From: Molanna angustata
Lineage: Eukaryota > Arthropoda > Insecta > Trichoptera > Molannidae
Direction of reading: 5' to 3'
Length of the DNA stretch: 64,000 nt
NCBI GenBank assembly: GCA_963576475.1
Contig: OY754972.1
Location: forward strand, 7,211,427 to 7,275,426
In this document: positions 1 to 12,516 of the stretch, one piece after another
How positions within the stretch are numbered: the first letter of the stretch is position 1
How the letters are laid out: each line of letters begins with the position of its first letter
Notes under the pieces: generated by a model
Database searches by the model: none
What the model was told of the DNA's origin: nothing
Seen by the model: only the letters and a program-made list of their open reading frames with translations
Translations under genes and position numbers: made by a program

Positions 1-3000
1 AAGTAGGAGATTATTATATGTGTCTAAGTTGTCAATTGAAATGTATTTACTTCATTTTTTTGCAAAAAAAGAATTTAGTCACGACCACATTCAATACAAA
101 TTGTATGGAAAACGACACGAGGACGCATTGATCGACTTTAGTTTGATTATAATAATTTTGAATGATTTATATAGCAACGTCTTCGTGAATGTCTCACCTC
201 AACACCGCTTAACTATTCATATACCTACATTTACACATACTCAAGACATCGGCAGTTGGATCTCATGTATTAATATTTAACATACACAAAACATATAAGA
301 TCGTTTCATAACAAGCAACAATTATAATATATATCTATAGTCATATTGTAATTCACGCGATTGTCATAGGTACCATACCATCACGCTGTTTACCTATTTG
401 GGGTAGGCAGAGAGGACCGAACACTAGATTCCTCTATCTTGACATACATTTCTCGCTTCATTCACGTTCATGCATCGTGTCATACACGCTCTGCTATTAT
501 TCTTACTTCTGACACCTCCATCTTTCAAAATTCAATTAATGTGATCGTGCTAACTTTTCCTTGGCCGACCTCTACCTTTCGTTCCTCTTTTATCACCCTT
601 ATATACTTTTTTCGTCAGTCGATCATCATTCATTCTTTCTACGTGGCCAAACCATCTAAGGGCATTTACTCACGATATCTCTTTCAATCATACATCTCAT
701 TTCTTATTCTGTCATAGGTAGGTACCTAAATATTACACAAATGTGTATATTAGCCGATCGCGTAACGTACAGCCGAAGTTGAAAAATCGTGCGTTAGATA
801 GTGGTTACCTTTATCACACCTCAAGAAATTTATAAAGCGACTAATCAGAAGATACCACCTTTCCAATGGAAACAAAAATCATCGAAATCGGTCAACTTTT
901 GTCATAATTTTCACTGAACATAAAATCACGTCGAATTATTATATGTAACCCAGGTTTTAATAATAAACGAGAGGGTTGTGGCCAACCATCAACTCTCAAC
1001 TATATGTAAATAGTAAGAGCATATTTGTCTTCTTGAAAGATTGACAATCAATCCCTAAATATATTTTTATGATGAACATTACTATTAAATTACTAAACAC
1101 ATAAAAATAATCTATAGCCTGAGAGCAATTTGAAAGATTTGATTGATTACGTTCATGTAGATGTCGGTTTTTTATATATAAGTAGGAGATTATTATATGT
1201 GTCTAAGTTTTCAATTGAAATGTATTTACTTCATTTTTTTGCAAAAAAAGAATTTAGTCACGACCACATTCAATACAAATTGTATGGAAAACGACACGAG
1301 GACTCATTGATCGACTTTAGTTTGATTATAATAATTTTGAATGATTTATATAGCAACGTCTTCGTGAATGTCTCACCTCAACACCGCTTAACTATTCATA
1401 TACCTACATTTACACATACTCAAGACATCGGCAGTTGGATCTCATGTATTAATATTTAACATACACAAAACATATAAGATCGTTTCATAACAAGCAACAA
1501 TTATAATATATATCTATAGTCATATTGTAATTCACGCGATTGTCATAGGTACCATACCATCACGCCGTTTACCTATTTGGGGTAGGCAGAGAGGACCGAA
1601 CACTAGATTCCTCTATATTGACATACATTTCTCGCTTCATTCACGTTCATGCATCGTGTCATACACGCTCTGCTATTATTCTTACTTCTGACACCTCCAT
1701 CTTTCAAAATTCAATTAATGTGATCGTGCTAACTTTTCCTTGGCCGACCTCTACCTTTCGTTCCTCTTTTATCACCCTTATATACTTTTTTCGTCAGTCG
1801 ATCATCATTCATTCTTTCTACGTGGCCAAACCACCTAAGGGCATTTACTCACGATATCTCTTTCAATCATACATCTCATTTCTTATTCTGTCATAGGTAG
1901 GTACCTACCTAAATATTACACAAATGTGTATATTAGCCGATCGCGTACCGTACAGCCGAAGTTGAAAAATCGTGCGTTAGATAGTGGTTACCTTTTTCAC
2001 ACCTCAAGAAATTTATAAAGCGACTAATCAGAAGATATCTCCTTTCCAATGGAAACAAAAATCATCGAAATCGGTCAACTTTTGTCAGAATTTTCACTGA
2101 ACATAAAATCACGTCGAATTATTATATGTAACCCAGGTTTTAATAATAAACGAGAGGGTTGTGGCCAACCATCAACTCTCAACTATATGTAAATAGTAAG
2201 AGCATATTTGTCTTCTTGAAAGATTGACAATCAATCCCTAAATATATTTTTATGATGAACTTTACTATTAAATTACTAAACACATAAAAATAATCTATAG
2301 CCTGAGAGCAATTTGAAAGATTTGATTGATTACGTTCATGTAGATGTCGGTTTTTTATATATAAGTAGGAGATTATTATATGTGTCTAAGTTTTCAATTG
2401 AAATGTATTTACTTCATTTTTTTGCAAAAAAAGAATTTAGTCACGACCACATTCAATACAAATTGTATGGAAAACGACACGAGGACTCATTGATCGACTT
2501 TAGTTTGATTATAATAATTTTGAATGATTTATATAGCAACGTCTTCGTGAATGTCTCACCTCAACACCGCTTAACTATTCATATACCTACATTTACACAT
2601 ACTCAAGACATCGGCAGTTGGATCTCATGTATTAATATTTAACATACACAAAACATATAAGATCGTTTCATAACAAGCAACAATTATAATATATATCTAT
2701 AGTCATATTGTAATTCACGCGATTGTCATAGGTACCATACCATCACGCCGTTTACCTATTTGGGGTAGGCAGAGAGGACCGAACACTAGATTCCTCTATA
2801 TTGACATACATTTCTCGCTTCATTCACGTTCATGCATCGTGTCATACACGCTCTGCTATTATTCTTACTTCTGACACCTCCATCTTTCAAAATTCAATTA
2901 ATGTGATCGTGCTAACTTTTCCTTGGCCGACCTCTACCTTTCGTTCCTCTTTTATCACCCTTATATACTTTTTTCGTCAGTCGATCATCATTCATTCTTT

Positions 3001-3695
3001 CTACGTGGCCAAACCACCTAAGGGCATTTACTCACGATATCTCTTTCAATCATACATCTCATTTCTTATTCTGTCATAGGTAGGTACCTACCTAAATATT
3101 ACACAAATGTGTAAATTAGCCGATCGCGTACCGTACAGCCGAAGTTGAAAAATCGTGCGTTAGATAGTGGTTACCTTTTTCACACCTCAAGAAATTTATA
3201 AAGCGACTAATCAGAAGATATCTCCTTTCCAATGGAAACAAAAATCATCGAAATCGGTCAACTTTTGTCAGAATTTTCACTGAACATAAAATCACGTCGA
3301 ATTATTATATGTAACCCAGGTTTTAATAATAAACGAGAGGGTTGTGGCCAACCATCAACTCTCAACTATATGTAAATAGTAAGAGCATATTTGTCTTCTT
3401 GAAAGATTGACAATCAATCCCTAAATATATTTTTATGATGAACTTTACTATTAAATTACTAAACACATAAAAATAATCTATAGCCTGAGAGCAATTTGAA
3501 AGATTTGATTGATTACGTTCATGTAGATGTCGGTTTTTTATATATAAGTAGGAGATTATTATATGTGTCTAAGTTTTCAATTGAAATGTATTTACTTCAT
3601 TTTTTTGCAAAAAAAGAATTTAGTCACGACCACATTCAATACAAATTGTATGGAAAACGACACGAGGACTCATTGATCGACTTTAGTTTGATTAT
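1..3695. repeat. Tandem array, ~1183-bp unit, composite of transposon fragments
   Basis: The same sequence recurs at positions 1, 1180, 2363 and 3546 (spacing 1179, 1183, 1183), giving just over three copies. The array starts left of the window and breaks off near 3695, in mid-unit. Copies look nearly identical: the differences I see are single bases and a 4-bp indel near 718/1901 in a GGTAGGTACC run. Each unit contains a Helitron-like 3' segment with an ATCTCATGT end (about 20-280), an antisense 3' end of an RTE-type LINE (about 362-720) and a reversed piece of another dispersed repeat (about 950-1090). Small open frames repeat with the unit and are not genes. This looks like a satellite formed by amplifying a nest of transposon fragments. 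Confidence 0.95.
362..720 (-). mobile_element. Antisense 3' end of an RTE-type LINE within each tandem unit
   Basis: Read on the minus strand, this segment matches the end of the LINE at 36545-38095: a Gly-Arg-Pro-Arg-type basic stretch, then a Cys-Gln-Asp-Arg...Trp-Cys-Ser-Val-Leu-Ser-Ala-Tyr-Pro-like ending, then the TGATGGTATGGT tail. The equivalent segments of the other units are about 1541-1896 and 2724-3079. It is a fragment only and has no reverse transcriptase core. Confidence 0.7.
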
Positions 3696-4014
3696 CTAAT
3701 TAATCTTCATAATATTATGCCATCAATTGGTTTACCCATTCGGGGTAGGAAAAATAGGACTGAACTCCACATTATACTATCCTGACATACGTACCTACAT
3801 AGTTTCATGTGTAAATGTTGCCAACCTAATAATAAATTAGTGTTGCCAACAATTAAAATGAACCATAAAATATATCCAAAACAATATTCAATATTTTGTT
3901 TTTGCATAAATTAAGATATGTATTAATAACAAGAGGAAAAAGTCATAATGTACCAAATATACCAGGGTGGGCTAATAATTAGATCAGGGACTGTATGTGA
4001 ATTTACATGAAAAA
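3696..4014. other. Helitron-like remnant and unassigned AT-rich DNA
   Basis: Positions 3712-3812 resemble the reversed RTE-end segment carried inside the Helitrons of this window (compare 61800-61890). The rest, to 4014, is AT-rich with nothing recognisable. Confidence 0.4.
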
Positions 4015-4305
4015 GGTAATGTGGGGACGGTGTGTTAATAAGTTTGTTTATCATATTATGCGGACGGTGTGTAATTGAGTACGAATTTGCATGAACATGC
4101 GAACAGTGTGTGAATTCGTACGTATTTCTTGTAATGAGGGGACGGTGTGTTAATAAGTTTGTTTATCATATTATACGGACGCTGTGTAATTGCGTACGAA
4201 TTTACATGAAAATGCGGACAGTGTGTGTGATTTCGTACGAATTTATTGTAATGTAAGGACAGTGTGTTAATAAGTTTGTTTATGATATTATGCAGACGCT
4301 ATGTT
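4015..4305. repeat. Tandem repeat, ~115-117-bp period, about 2.5 copies
   Basis: The phrase GACGGTGTGTTAATAAG starts at 4026 and 4141, with a variant at 4258, giving periods of 115 and 117 bp. Within each unit a related half-unit (GGACGGTGTGTAATTG and variants) recurs, so the unit may itself be an old duplication. No coding signal. Confidence 0.85.
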
Positions 4306-4525
4306 ACCAAACGTCCGCGGAATCCGCATTTTTGTCACGTTCTTCGAATGACGATATCTCCGTACCACTCGAGTGTATAAAAATTCCTGATAGATAGCTG
4401 CGTTGGAGGGAGAAAACACTCGCGGGTTCCACAGCTCAAATATTGCTAAATCAACGGGAAAGGTAGGACCGCACAATCGGTAATTTTGTAAAGGTCTTCA
4501 CAATGGGACATCCGCGAACAAGGGT

Positions 4526-5560
4526 GTGTGTGTGTGTGTGTGTTTATTCTACTTTATCGATTATAGACTTAAGTAGGTACCTACTCATTCGATTCTTTTC
4601 AAATTTTCGCTTATGCCTCCTCTACACATCGATATATGCGTCGGCAGATGCATCAGTAGACATATTCGCGGATAAATTACGATTCGTCCACACATCCGCG
4701 AGTTAATCAGTCTGTGTACAACCTCGACAGACGCATGTCGTGCCGCAAACAAATGAATGTGGATACAGTAGTGGCCACTGCTATTTACTTATTTAGCAGG
4801 CACTTATAATTACTACTTAAGTGTGAACCGCAACAGAGTTATTAAGAAAAAATGGTACAAAAGAAGATGGTGACTAACACACAAAAACAGAACAAAGTGA
4901 AAATATATTCGGAATAAATATTTTGACAACTACTAGCGTCTACTGCAGATATTTACTTTTCATCATGACATATATATTTCTCAAAATCTTTCGGTTAGGA
5001 TAGGTTTGTTTGTAATAATAATAGCGACGCAGTGGCTCATAAATGAAATGTTTCTTCAGTGGTCATAACAGTAACCATTTCGACGAGAAAACTAAACACG
5101 CACGCGTGCACTCTCACTGAATTTCCGTCAAATACTGATTTATTCGCAGATGGACGTGGACAGTCGCCTTGCGTACGCGCTGACGCTCTTTGATACGTGT
5201 CGAAAAAACCGACACCAAACGGATATGTGGCAGATGCATCGGCCGACGTCAAATACCTATCACAGACGAGCAAAACCCCCCCTATACACATCGACAGATG
5301 CATCCGCAGATACAATCTGCCGACGCATCTGTCGATGTGTAGAGGAGACTTTAGACCAAATTGGATTTTGAAGTATATCTAATAGTGCTTCTCAATTTTT
5401 TTTTTAAATATATAAATCAAAAATAATTTAACAACCTCGTTTCATGAAAGTGTATAAAATTTTCCACACTAATTTTTAATAGGTACCCTGTGTAGTGACT
5501 TGGTAGTGAAGAGTGCAGCGTTAGCCACAATCCACTCGTTTATGTCTACTATTCGCATGT
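4526..5560 (+). repeat. Dispersed repeat family Z copy, split by a MITE
   Basis: The flanks 4530-4613 and 5351-5560 align with a continuous repeat at 55780-56190 and with 51290-51775. Shared landmarks are a CTCATTCGATT stretch, an ATAGTGCTTCTCAATTTTTT stretch and the end motif GTTAGCCACAATCCACTC. A short (TG)n tract begins it at about 4526-4543. The central 737 bp are the insertion listed separately. Confidence 0.7.
4614..5350. mobile_element. MITE with ~35-bp TIRs and TTA target duplication
   Basis: The ends are inverted repeats: CCTCCTCTACACATCG... on the left (4616 on) and its complement ...CGATGTGTAGAGGAG on the right (to 5348). The complementary core CATCGACAGATGCGTCGG is repeated internally in both orientations. 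TTA flanks both sides (4611-4613 and 5351-5353). A related uninterrupted repeat at 55860-55875 reads straight through this point, which supports the insertion. TTA duplications are typical of PIF/Harbinger elements, but no transposase is present, so that assignment is inference. Confidence 0.8.
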
Positions 5561-6013
5561 GCATTAAAACAAGTTACAAAGGTAATGTTACATAATTATG
5601 CAAAGAATATTTTATGAATTCGATAAAATATGAACTTATAATATGTAGTTCCACAGAGTATTTATTTTTGTCTACCGACGACCCTTAACGGCTTATCAGG
5701 CCATAATAATTTTCTGCAATATTTTTAGAAAAATATGCTTCATTATTTTGAAGTTCACAACTACGGTGACGAGGAGTCGGCGGGACTTTAGACTGCTTGA
5801 CTAAACTGGCAGATTCACAAAATAGTGTGTATTACATAGGTTTTCAATAATAATGATTTGCCAGAATGTGTGAAGGAAGCATCTGGTCTTGCCGCTTTTC
5901 GTTGCCTAGGTATTTAACACATAAAGAAAAAAAATCTTTTAAAATATTGAGTGCTTAATTTGTTTTCTGTAGGTATATGGATATTGGAATATTTTCTTGT
6001 TTGTTATTTTTCA
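5561..6013. other. No recognisable feature
   Basis: AT-rich unique-looking DNA with no open frame, repeat match or splice-framed exon that I could identify. Confidence 0.4.
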
Positions 6014-6340
<327 letters not shown>

Positions 6341-7424
6341 GTTTCTACATCCTTCTATAACATGATGTCTAGATAATAATAATAATAGTAAATTTTATTT
6401 AGATGTAAAAACATATCATCATCAAAAGTCTCAATCCTGTGGATTGGTTTGCAGAAGAAGTCTACATCTCGCTTTCCACTTCTCTCTATCCTCTGCTGCA
6501 GCCCTCTTCAGCTCAAAATCAATACAAAAATCAATACAAAAAAATATATAAAAATACGTATGGTAAGAGTATGGCAATTAATTATAAAAACACATAAAAC
6601 TATGGAACATTAACAGTTTTTAGCTGTGTATTCAGTACCTTGCCTACGAAAGGTGACAAGACTTGTGGATTATTTTATGTTCAGTGGCAAACTATTATAT
6701 ACATATATTGAGACCTTTATGGTATAAACTGGGGAGCTACTCATGACACATTCTCAATACGTTCTTAACTTGCCTTGATCTTAAAAATGTATAAATCAGT
6801 ACTCGATCATAATCCAATATTAATCTATCTCTACTTTCTATAGATTTAATCATGAAATTTTGTTGATATCTACGTTTAGCATGAAATTGTCAAGAATTGT
6901 TGTGTAAATTTATAGTATTTATTTATTAATTTAACCTCAAAGATTGCTAAAGTCTGAAGCTGATCTTAATTTAATTGTTATTAACTTCGTGAGTAGCAGC
7001 CCTACTGTTTTGTGTACCTACTTGTTAATCTCGTTTTTGGACTTATATACTTCGTTTTAGTAATTTTGTGAAATGTAACTCATTTCAAAACATGAGATAT
7101 TCTCTTTTTGAAGTTAAGTCATATATAAATTACGTATTAATCACTATTTTATCTGTAAATATTGTGTATTTAGAATAGTTTTTTTTTTAATAAATAAAAA
7201 CCATAGATATCACAATGCTACCCATGGATGATACGTATCGCCGTATTATTATATCTACAAGTGGGACGACAATAACAGAATGGTCGAAACTCAGGACCGA
7301 TTTAGGTGTTCAAGAGGGCGGAAATTCCTTTGAGCCAAACCTGTTGAGACTGAAATCGAGGAATCAATAATAACGACGCCGGCGCCTCGACAACCGACCC
7401 GATTCAAACGACGTACGAATAAAA
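6341..7424. other. Mostly unassigned; possible LINE shreds
   Basis: Positions 6405-6525 resemble antisense LINE-type sequence (a run rich in CTTCTCTCTATCCTCTGCTGC), but I cannot place it. At 7215-7370 there is a 51-codon open frame beginning MLPMDDTYRRIII that I do not recognise; it may be chance. The rest is AT-rich. Confidence 0.3.
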
Positions 7425-7505
7425 ATAAATGTTTATTTATTTATTTAATATACATAAATATATTGCACACTGGCGGGCTTATTGGCATTAGGCAATTTCT
7501 TCCAA
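7425..7505 (-). mobile_element. LINE 3'-end fragment
   Basis: On the minus strand this reads GGCAATAAGCCCGCCAGTGT followed by an AAATA-type tail, matching the 3' end of the LINE at 33270-33345. Confidence 0.6.
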
Positions 7506-7532
7506 CCACAAAAAAAAGAATGAAAGCAAATA

Positions 7533-7718
7533 GATGGGGCAATGGCAGAGCGGTTTGCGCGCTGGGCTAGCAATCCAGTGGTCGCGAGTTCGAATCCTGC
7601 CTCGACCGATTTCGTTCACCTATAGCACAAGAATTTATGCTTATTTTAGGGAACGTAGGAAGATGTATAATGTACTTGTTTAACAAGGACATATTCATTT
7701 TTATTAAAAAAAATATAT
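7533..7718 (+). mobile_element. tRNA-derived SINE, family B
   Basis: The head looks like a tRNA: an A-box-like TGGCAGAGCGG, a five-pair anticodon stem (CTGGG/TCCAG) with loop CTAGCAA, and a B box AGTTCGAATCC. A body follows (about 7610-7700) that is shared with the reversed copy at 51548-51722, ending in an A-rich tail. Two copies with the same body argue for a SINE rather than a functional tRNA gene. There is no CCA-ready closed acceptor stem in this copy. Confidence 0.8.
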
Positions 7719-8374
7719 TTAATCTAAGAAAATATATATTCAACACAACAATACAAAAAAAACACTTTATAGCAAAAAAAAGGATAAAAAAAATACATAA
7801 AAAAAATTACATCAAAGCAAAAAAAAGGATTGGAAAAGGAAAGGAAATCGGGATCAGGTGTTTAGGGATAAATATTCCTTCTTTAGTTTTTTCTTGAAAA
7901 TACAAAGTGAGTTAGACGACGTAATATCCGGACTAAGGATATTGTACTTCGAACGAAGAGCTTTTGTTTTTTATTTTGGAAATATAAGCTTTAAAATTTT
8001 AACAATTTTGAAATTGTGTTTTTGCCCTGTATAAGAAATGCTCTCTTTTACCGTCTGAATAAGCAAGTAGGTATACAACTAAGAAAAGTGAAATGACATA
8101 CTTAAGGACACACAGGCACTCAAATGTGATTAGTTGCATTGGCGTTTCCTTATTTACTCGGCTAATACTGACATCTTTGTCTTGAAACTAAGACAGGAAT
8201 GAATTATAATACTGTCTGTGTATAACTTGACAGTTCCAAAATGATTATAAGTATTTGAAAATTCTCTCGATAAAAAAATAATTCTGAAAGTACCAACCCC
8301 TGAAATTTTCGGGATTTCCTCGTTATCCATTTAATTTATCAGAGATAAAACTATAATTTAGTTTATAAATAAAT
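7719..8374. other. No recognisable feature
   Basis: A-rich on the left (about 7700-7830, with many Lys codons in every frame), then unassigned DNA. The 86-codon open frame at 7637-7897 overlaps the SINE body and A-rich tail and is not credible as a gene. Confidence 0.4.
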
Positions 8375-8605
8375 CAACTTCTCAATAGATGGCGTTATAA
8401 AAAGGTTTCTTCGTTACTTCATAGATGGCGATAGTAAAAAATGTCATATTTTCAAACGATCTTTTACTCATTATTAAAATATATAGAACTTTCAAAAATT
8501 GCATTGATTCAGGGGACTCAATAAGAAGGCATAGTTGGTGAACGATTACAGGTCGTAAGCCCTGTAGGTGCTATAATAATATTCCAACTTCGTCATTCCA
8601 ACATG
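8375..8605 (-). repeat. Dispersed repeat family R, copy 1
   Basis: On the minus strand it carries CGAAGTTGGAATATTATTAT, then GGCTTACGACCTGT, then the block with two ATGGCG motifs. It matches copies at 17290-17640, 42540-42790 and 50850-51175. Confidence 0.75.
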
Positions 8606-8699
8606 TTAAAAATTTGTCAAAAAAAAATCATTTGTCTCCCGACGGAACAAAATCCAATGTATTCGATTATAATTTAGTAATAATATTGTTAAATATCGG

Positions 8700-8840
8700 T
8701 TATTTTGGTCTGCGATCTAATGGACCTATTAGTTTTTCTATCTCTTTAAAGAGATGTTCAACATACTTCTCTACATAGTCTTTACTAACCGGGCCACTTC
8801 CAATTTTAACAACCTGCTCAATAACATTGACTTTTTTCAT
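8700..8840 (-). CDS. Unrecognised 46-residue open frame
   Basis: The minus strand encodes a lysine- and glutamate-rich, helix-prone peptide (starts MKKVNVIEQVV, ends GPLDRRPK, then TAA). Its composition looks more protein-like than most frames here. In-frame upstream there is a stop at the TAG of GTGTAG, which could instead be a splice acceptor, although no pyrimidine tract precedes it. It may be the last exon of a host or transposon gene, with the LTR insertion at 9023 lying just upstream. Function unknown; it could be chance. Confidence 0.25.
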   Translation of the reverse strand: MKKVNVIEQVVKIGSGPVSKDYVEKYVEHLFKEIEKLIGPLDRRPK

Positions 8841-9022
8841 ACCCAATCTCTACACTCGTTCAAAATTGCGATAAAGCGCCAACTTTGCACTGATAACATA
8901 ACTCAAAATTCCACTCTCTAATATATGTATGTGTCACCATAATGGTTGCAAAACCTTCTTAGTTGATCCTTAAGTACCTTAGAATCCCATGTTATGATTC
9001 TAGAATATAATCCTCTTGGTAC

Positions 9023-9698
9023 TGTGGCGATTGAGCCAATTGCGCCAATTGCGCCGCGCAGTGCTTCGCTGCGCTGAGTACTTCGGCAGGCGCCATCTTG
9101 CCCTGCGCCGTATTCACAGCCCGTCTCCTATTTAAGGGGAAGCACAGCGCGCCCACATCATTCCGCTCATCCAGATCTCGAAGCTAGGCATCACGCTGCC
9201 CGACCGCTCGTCGTCGTTCAAATCGTCCGCGTTTCAAATTTACATTTATATTCATTAAATAATAACTCGACATTTCTGTACCAAGTAATATTAGTAAACA
9301 TCAATTGTAATCATCATCTTGATAAATAAAAGAGTAAGTTAAATTTCCTGTTATATCTTTCAATCTGTCTATCATTCCTACCTGAGTAATATTTGGTAAT
9401 AATATTTAATCTATTGTATACGGTATCGCAGTTGCTTGGTCGATCAATCTGTGGCTCAGCTGTCGGGACTATCCGAACAGACCGCCACCAGGTTCGAACC
9501 AAGCGGTTGAGATATCATTTGGGTTGTATGTAGCTAAAGGCGGACAAACAGGTAATACCTACACGTCCAACTGACCGACCTTACCACCTCAATTACAGGC
9601 TTGCATATCAGCTCACGCTGGTATGCAATCGCTTCTAACCAAGTGACCACTCTGGCACTTTGGCAAGCTCTACATACCACAATACTTCCTACCCCAAA
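9023..9698 (+). repeat. 5' LTR
   Basis: It starts TGTGGCGATTGAGCC and ends ACCCCAAA. A TATA-like TATTTAAG lies at 9129-9136, followed by a GC-rich start region, and an AATAAA polyadenylation signal at 9325-9330. It also contains a GGTTCGAACC palindrome near its middle. Confidence 0.93.
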
Positions 9699-9806
9699 AC
9701 TGGTGACCCGAACGTGTCTGAACATACCTTCTAAACAGTCCAAAACTGGTGATCCGAACGTGTCTCTGAACACACTCATACCTTCAGAAACTGGTAATAT
9801 TCCGAA
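9696..9806 (+). promoter_or_regulatory. Repeated primer-binding-like motif
   Basis: TGGTGACCCGAACGTG (9701) is followed 46 bp later by TGGTGATCCGAACGTG (9747), within a tandemly duplicated block that includes CCAAAACTGG and the following CTGAAC. A degenerate third copy (AAACTGGTAATATTCCGAA) begins near 9788. A primer-binding site normally occurs once, right after the LTR; the first copy has the correct position. Confidence 0.7.
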
Positions 9807-12000
9807 ATCGTTTAAAAAAACTCAGGTACTTTTATTTTGTGCTCATAATTTCAATTGTTATACTGTAGTAAAAAATCTGGTGAGCCTATCACAACCTATT
9901 GTGCCTTCTTAACGTAAAATCAGTAGTTTTATTAAACAGAACAATAATACGTGTTCATTAATATACTGCGTAACATTTTACTGCACGACAGAAACAAAGG
10001 ATTTAACAGGAATTAATACTTGAACAGCGAGGTCTGGATGAACGGAATCACTCGAGCAGGTAACACATATATTACAAGCTAATATATTAAATACATTTGT
10101 CTTATAATTTGTCAAAAATTAATTACAAGTGTACCCGCTCAAAAAACGCTCAAAAACGCTCAAAAACGCTCAAAAACGTTCAAAAACGTTCAAAAACGCT
10201 CAGACGCAAATTCCACCAAAATTAACAAACTTACAATTGTTTAATATATAACTGATATGTACTTCATATTTTTTCATGACTGACGAGACGCAAAAATAAT
10301 CCAGACGGAACAATTAAAAAAGAAGCTGCCTAAAAAAAAAAAAAACCAAAAGTACCAGAAAATAAAAAAATACATACAAAGGACGAAGGTATAAAAATAA
10401 AAAGCAAAAAGCCAGAGAACCAAAACGCCGAAAAGAGGTATAAAAATTATAATATTATTAAAAAACCTAAAGTCATTCTAAAAGCCTAAAGTCATTATAA
10501 ATATTTTATTTTGTTCATAATTGATAAAACTCAAAAAAAAAAATTTCTTAGAAATTCATAAAATATTTATTTTTGCTAAATATCGTAATACGTAAAAATT
10601 AAAAAATTATCAATAAAAATACATATTACATTCCCAAATAAAACCATTATCATAAAAACTAAAAATTAGAAACATATAGCTAAATAATTATTATATTCGT
10701 AAAACGCATATTTTTATGTAAAAATTCAGTAAACCCAATATATGTTTAAGAATGTTACACAGCGTCCATCCGTAATAAAAAACAAAGGTAAACGAACTTC
10801 AAACAAAAGGCTCGCGAATGAACTCGTATAACCCCTATATAACAGCGATAACGGTCAGGTCAATACCCCATTCACAAAAGTGAAAGTTACCGTGCATAAT
10901 AATATTTAAACATCTTCGCCAATATAATAGTATACGTCGAAAAAAATAAAATACATTAAATATTTAAATAAATTAGATACATCGTTTCTAAATATAATTA
11001 TAGGAATAAAACAATTGTATACAATTACAATTAAATAAAATAAAATACGTACGCAAACGAACATTATAATATATTTTTAAAATATTTTTTCGAAATAATT
11101 TTTTGAAAATAAACTAAACTAATGCTTCTAAAACTATAATATTAAAATATTATTCTAAAAAATAAACTCAAACAAGCATACGATACGGAAGTTTAAAACT
11201 ATTACTATAATATAGAAAGCAAATTTAAACAATTACTAACTACAAATAAACATTGTTTTTAAATACAATCGAAATAAATAAAAATAAAAAGCCGTGATAC
11301 ATCGAGCAGCTACAAATAGCTAAAACTAATACAAAAATATTTCTAATATACAAAATATTTACAAAATATTATACTTAATATTTTATTTTATTTTTTATAA
11401 AAAAACACTACAACTATAAAACCATGATCGAACAATAAAAATAATACGATACGATAGCGTTTACGTTCTAGAATATAGAAACATTGAAACTATAATATAC
11501 GGTAGTAAAAATACCTAACCATAATCAAACATTAAAACCTTATTATATATTAACTATATAATACAGCAACAAACTGGTACTATAAACTAAACTATATTAT
11601 ATTAACTATGTAATACTACAAAAAGTATTATAAAACATTAAAATTATAAAACATTGAAACATGGCATACATAATAATAATAAATATTATATACATAGTCG
11701 TATTTTAAATTTAAAAAAAAAAACTTTGTACAATACAATACGAAACAAACAAATAACATTATATGGCATCATAATACAATACTTTAGCAACGAGTAAACA
11801 AATACTTATAAATCAAATCAAATGGAACTTATAATACTTATAAATACTTATAATCAAATGGAACTTGCAAATTATAACAAACATTATTTTATACCTATCA
11901 ATCAACGCAAGTACAAACATTTACATTGTATAATTCTATTGTATAATTTTATTGTATAATTTTAAAATTTAAAATTGAGCATCAACAGCCTCATCACTAC
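9807..12000. other. Internal AT-rich region of the LTR element, non-coding
   Basis: Extremely A-rich DNA with stops in all frames. At 10139-10203 a 10-bp unit (CGCTCAAAAA) is repeated about six times. No gag or pol sequence is recognisable. Confidence 0.6.
10139..10203. repeat. 10-bp minisatellite, about 6 copies
   Basis: Units of CTCAAAAACG with C/T variation at the eighth or ninth base, ending in CTCAGACGC. Confidence 0.85.
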
Positions 12001-12516
12001 CTAGAGGAACTACATAGAAGAAATTATTTATGATGAATCACATCATCATCATCTGGACGACTTCATTCAGAAACTAGCTGCCCCCGCATTCTACCGCATC
12101 ACTACCGGGAAGAAATTAATTATGGAGGAACCACTGCATCTTCACATCATACCAGCATTCAACCGGAGCATCGCTGAGGATCATCTTTGGTACCGCCAAT
12201 ACTCACTGCTCAACACCGCTGAAGAACCAGCAACGTTTGCCTTTTGAGAACATCTCCGTGCCAGCATCACACATACACTCACTACAAGAGCACGCAAAGT
12301 CTTCCCCAAGTCATCGCCATCATTGCTCTGACGAGGAACGATTTTGTTGGACATACAACGTCTCTTCCTTCATGGCCTGCACGCAAAGAGCTAATGTCAA
12401 CCTCCTTGCGACGCATGAAGAAACGAAGCTGCTCAACATTTACGTGTCACCGCCCTGAGGAGTTCACATCACATTCTCCGGTTTCACGAAATGTACCCAG
12501 GTTACACTGAAGTCCC

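Noticed and set aside
1..3695. CRISPR-like array
   Set aside because: The repeat unit is 1.18 kb with no short repeat/unique spacer alternation, and the organism is a eukaryote.
20..3699. Repeated 86-109-codon open frames as a gene family
   Set aside because: They repeat with the 1183-bp tandem unit, have no recognisable domain and contain Helitron and LINE pieces.
7533..7605. Functional tRNA gene (Ala-like anticodon AGC)
   Set aside because: The head continues into a body shared with the reversed copy at 51548-51722 and has a poor acceptor stem; it is the head of a SINE. The same reasoning applies to 18962, 41780, 43468 and 51640.
7637..7897. Lys-rich 86-codon frame
   Set aside because: It is translated from a SINE body and A-rich tail; no start context or conservation signal.
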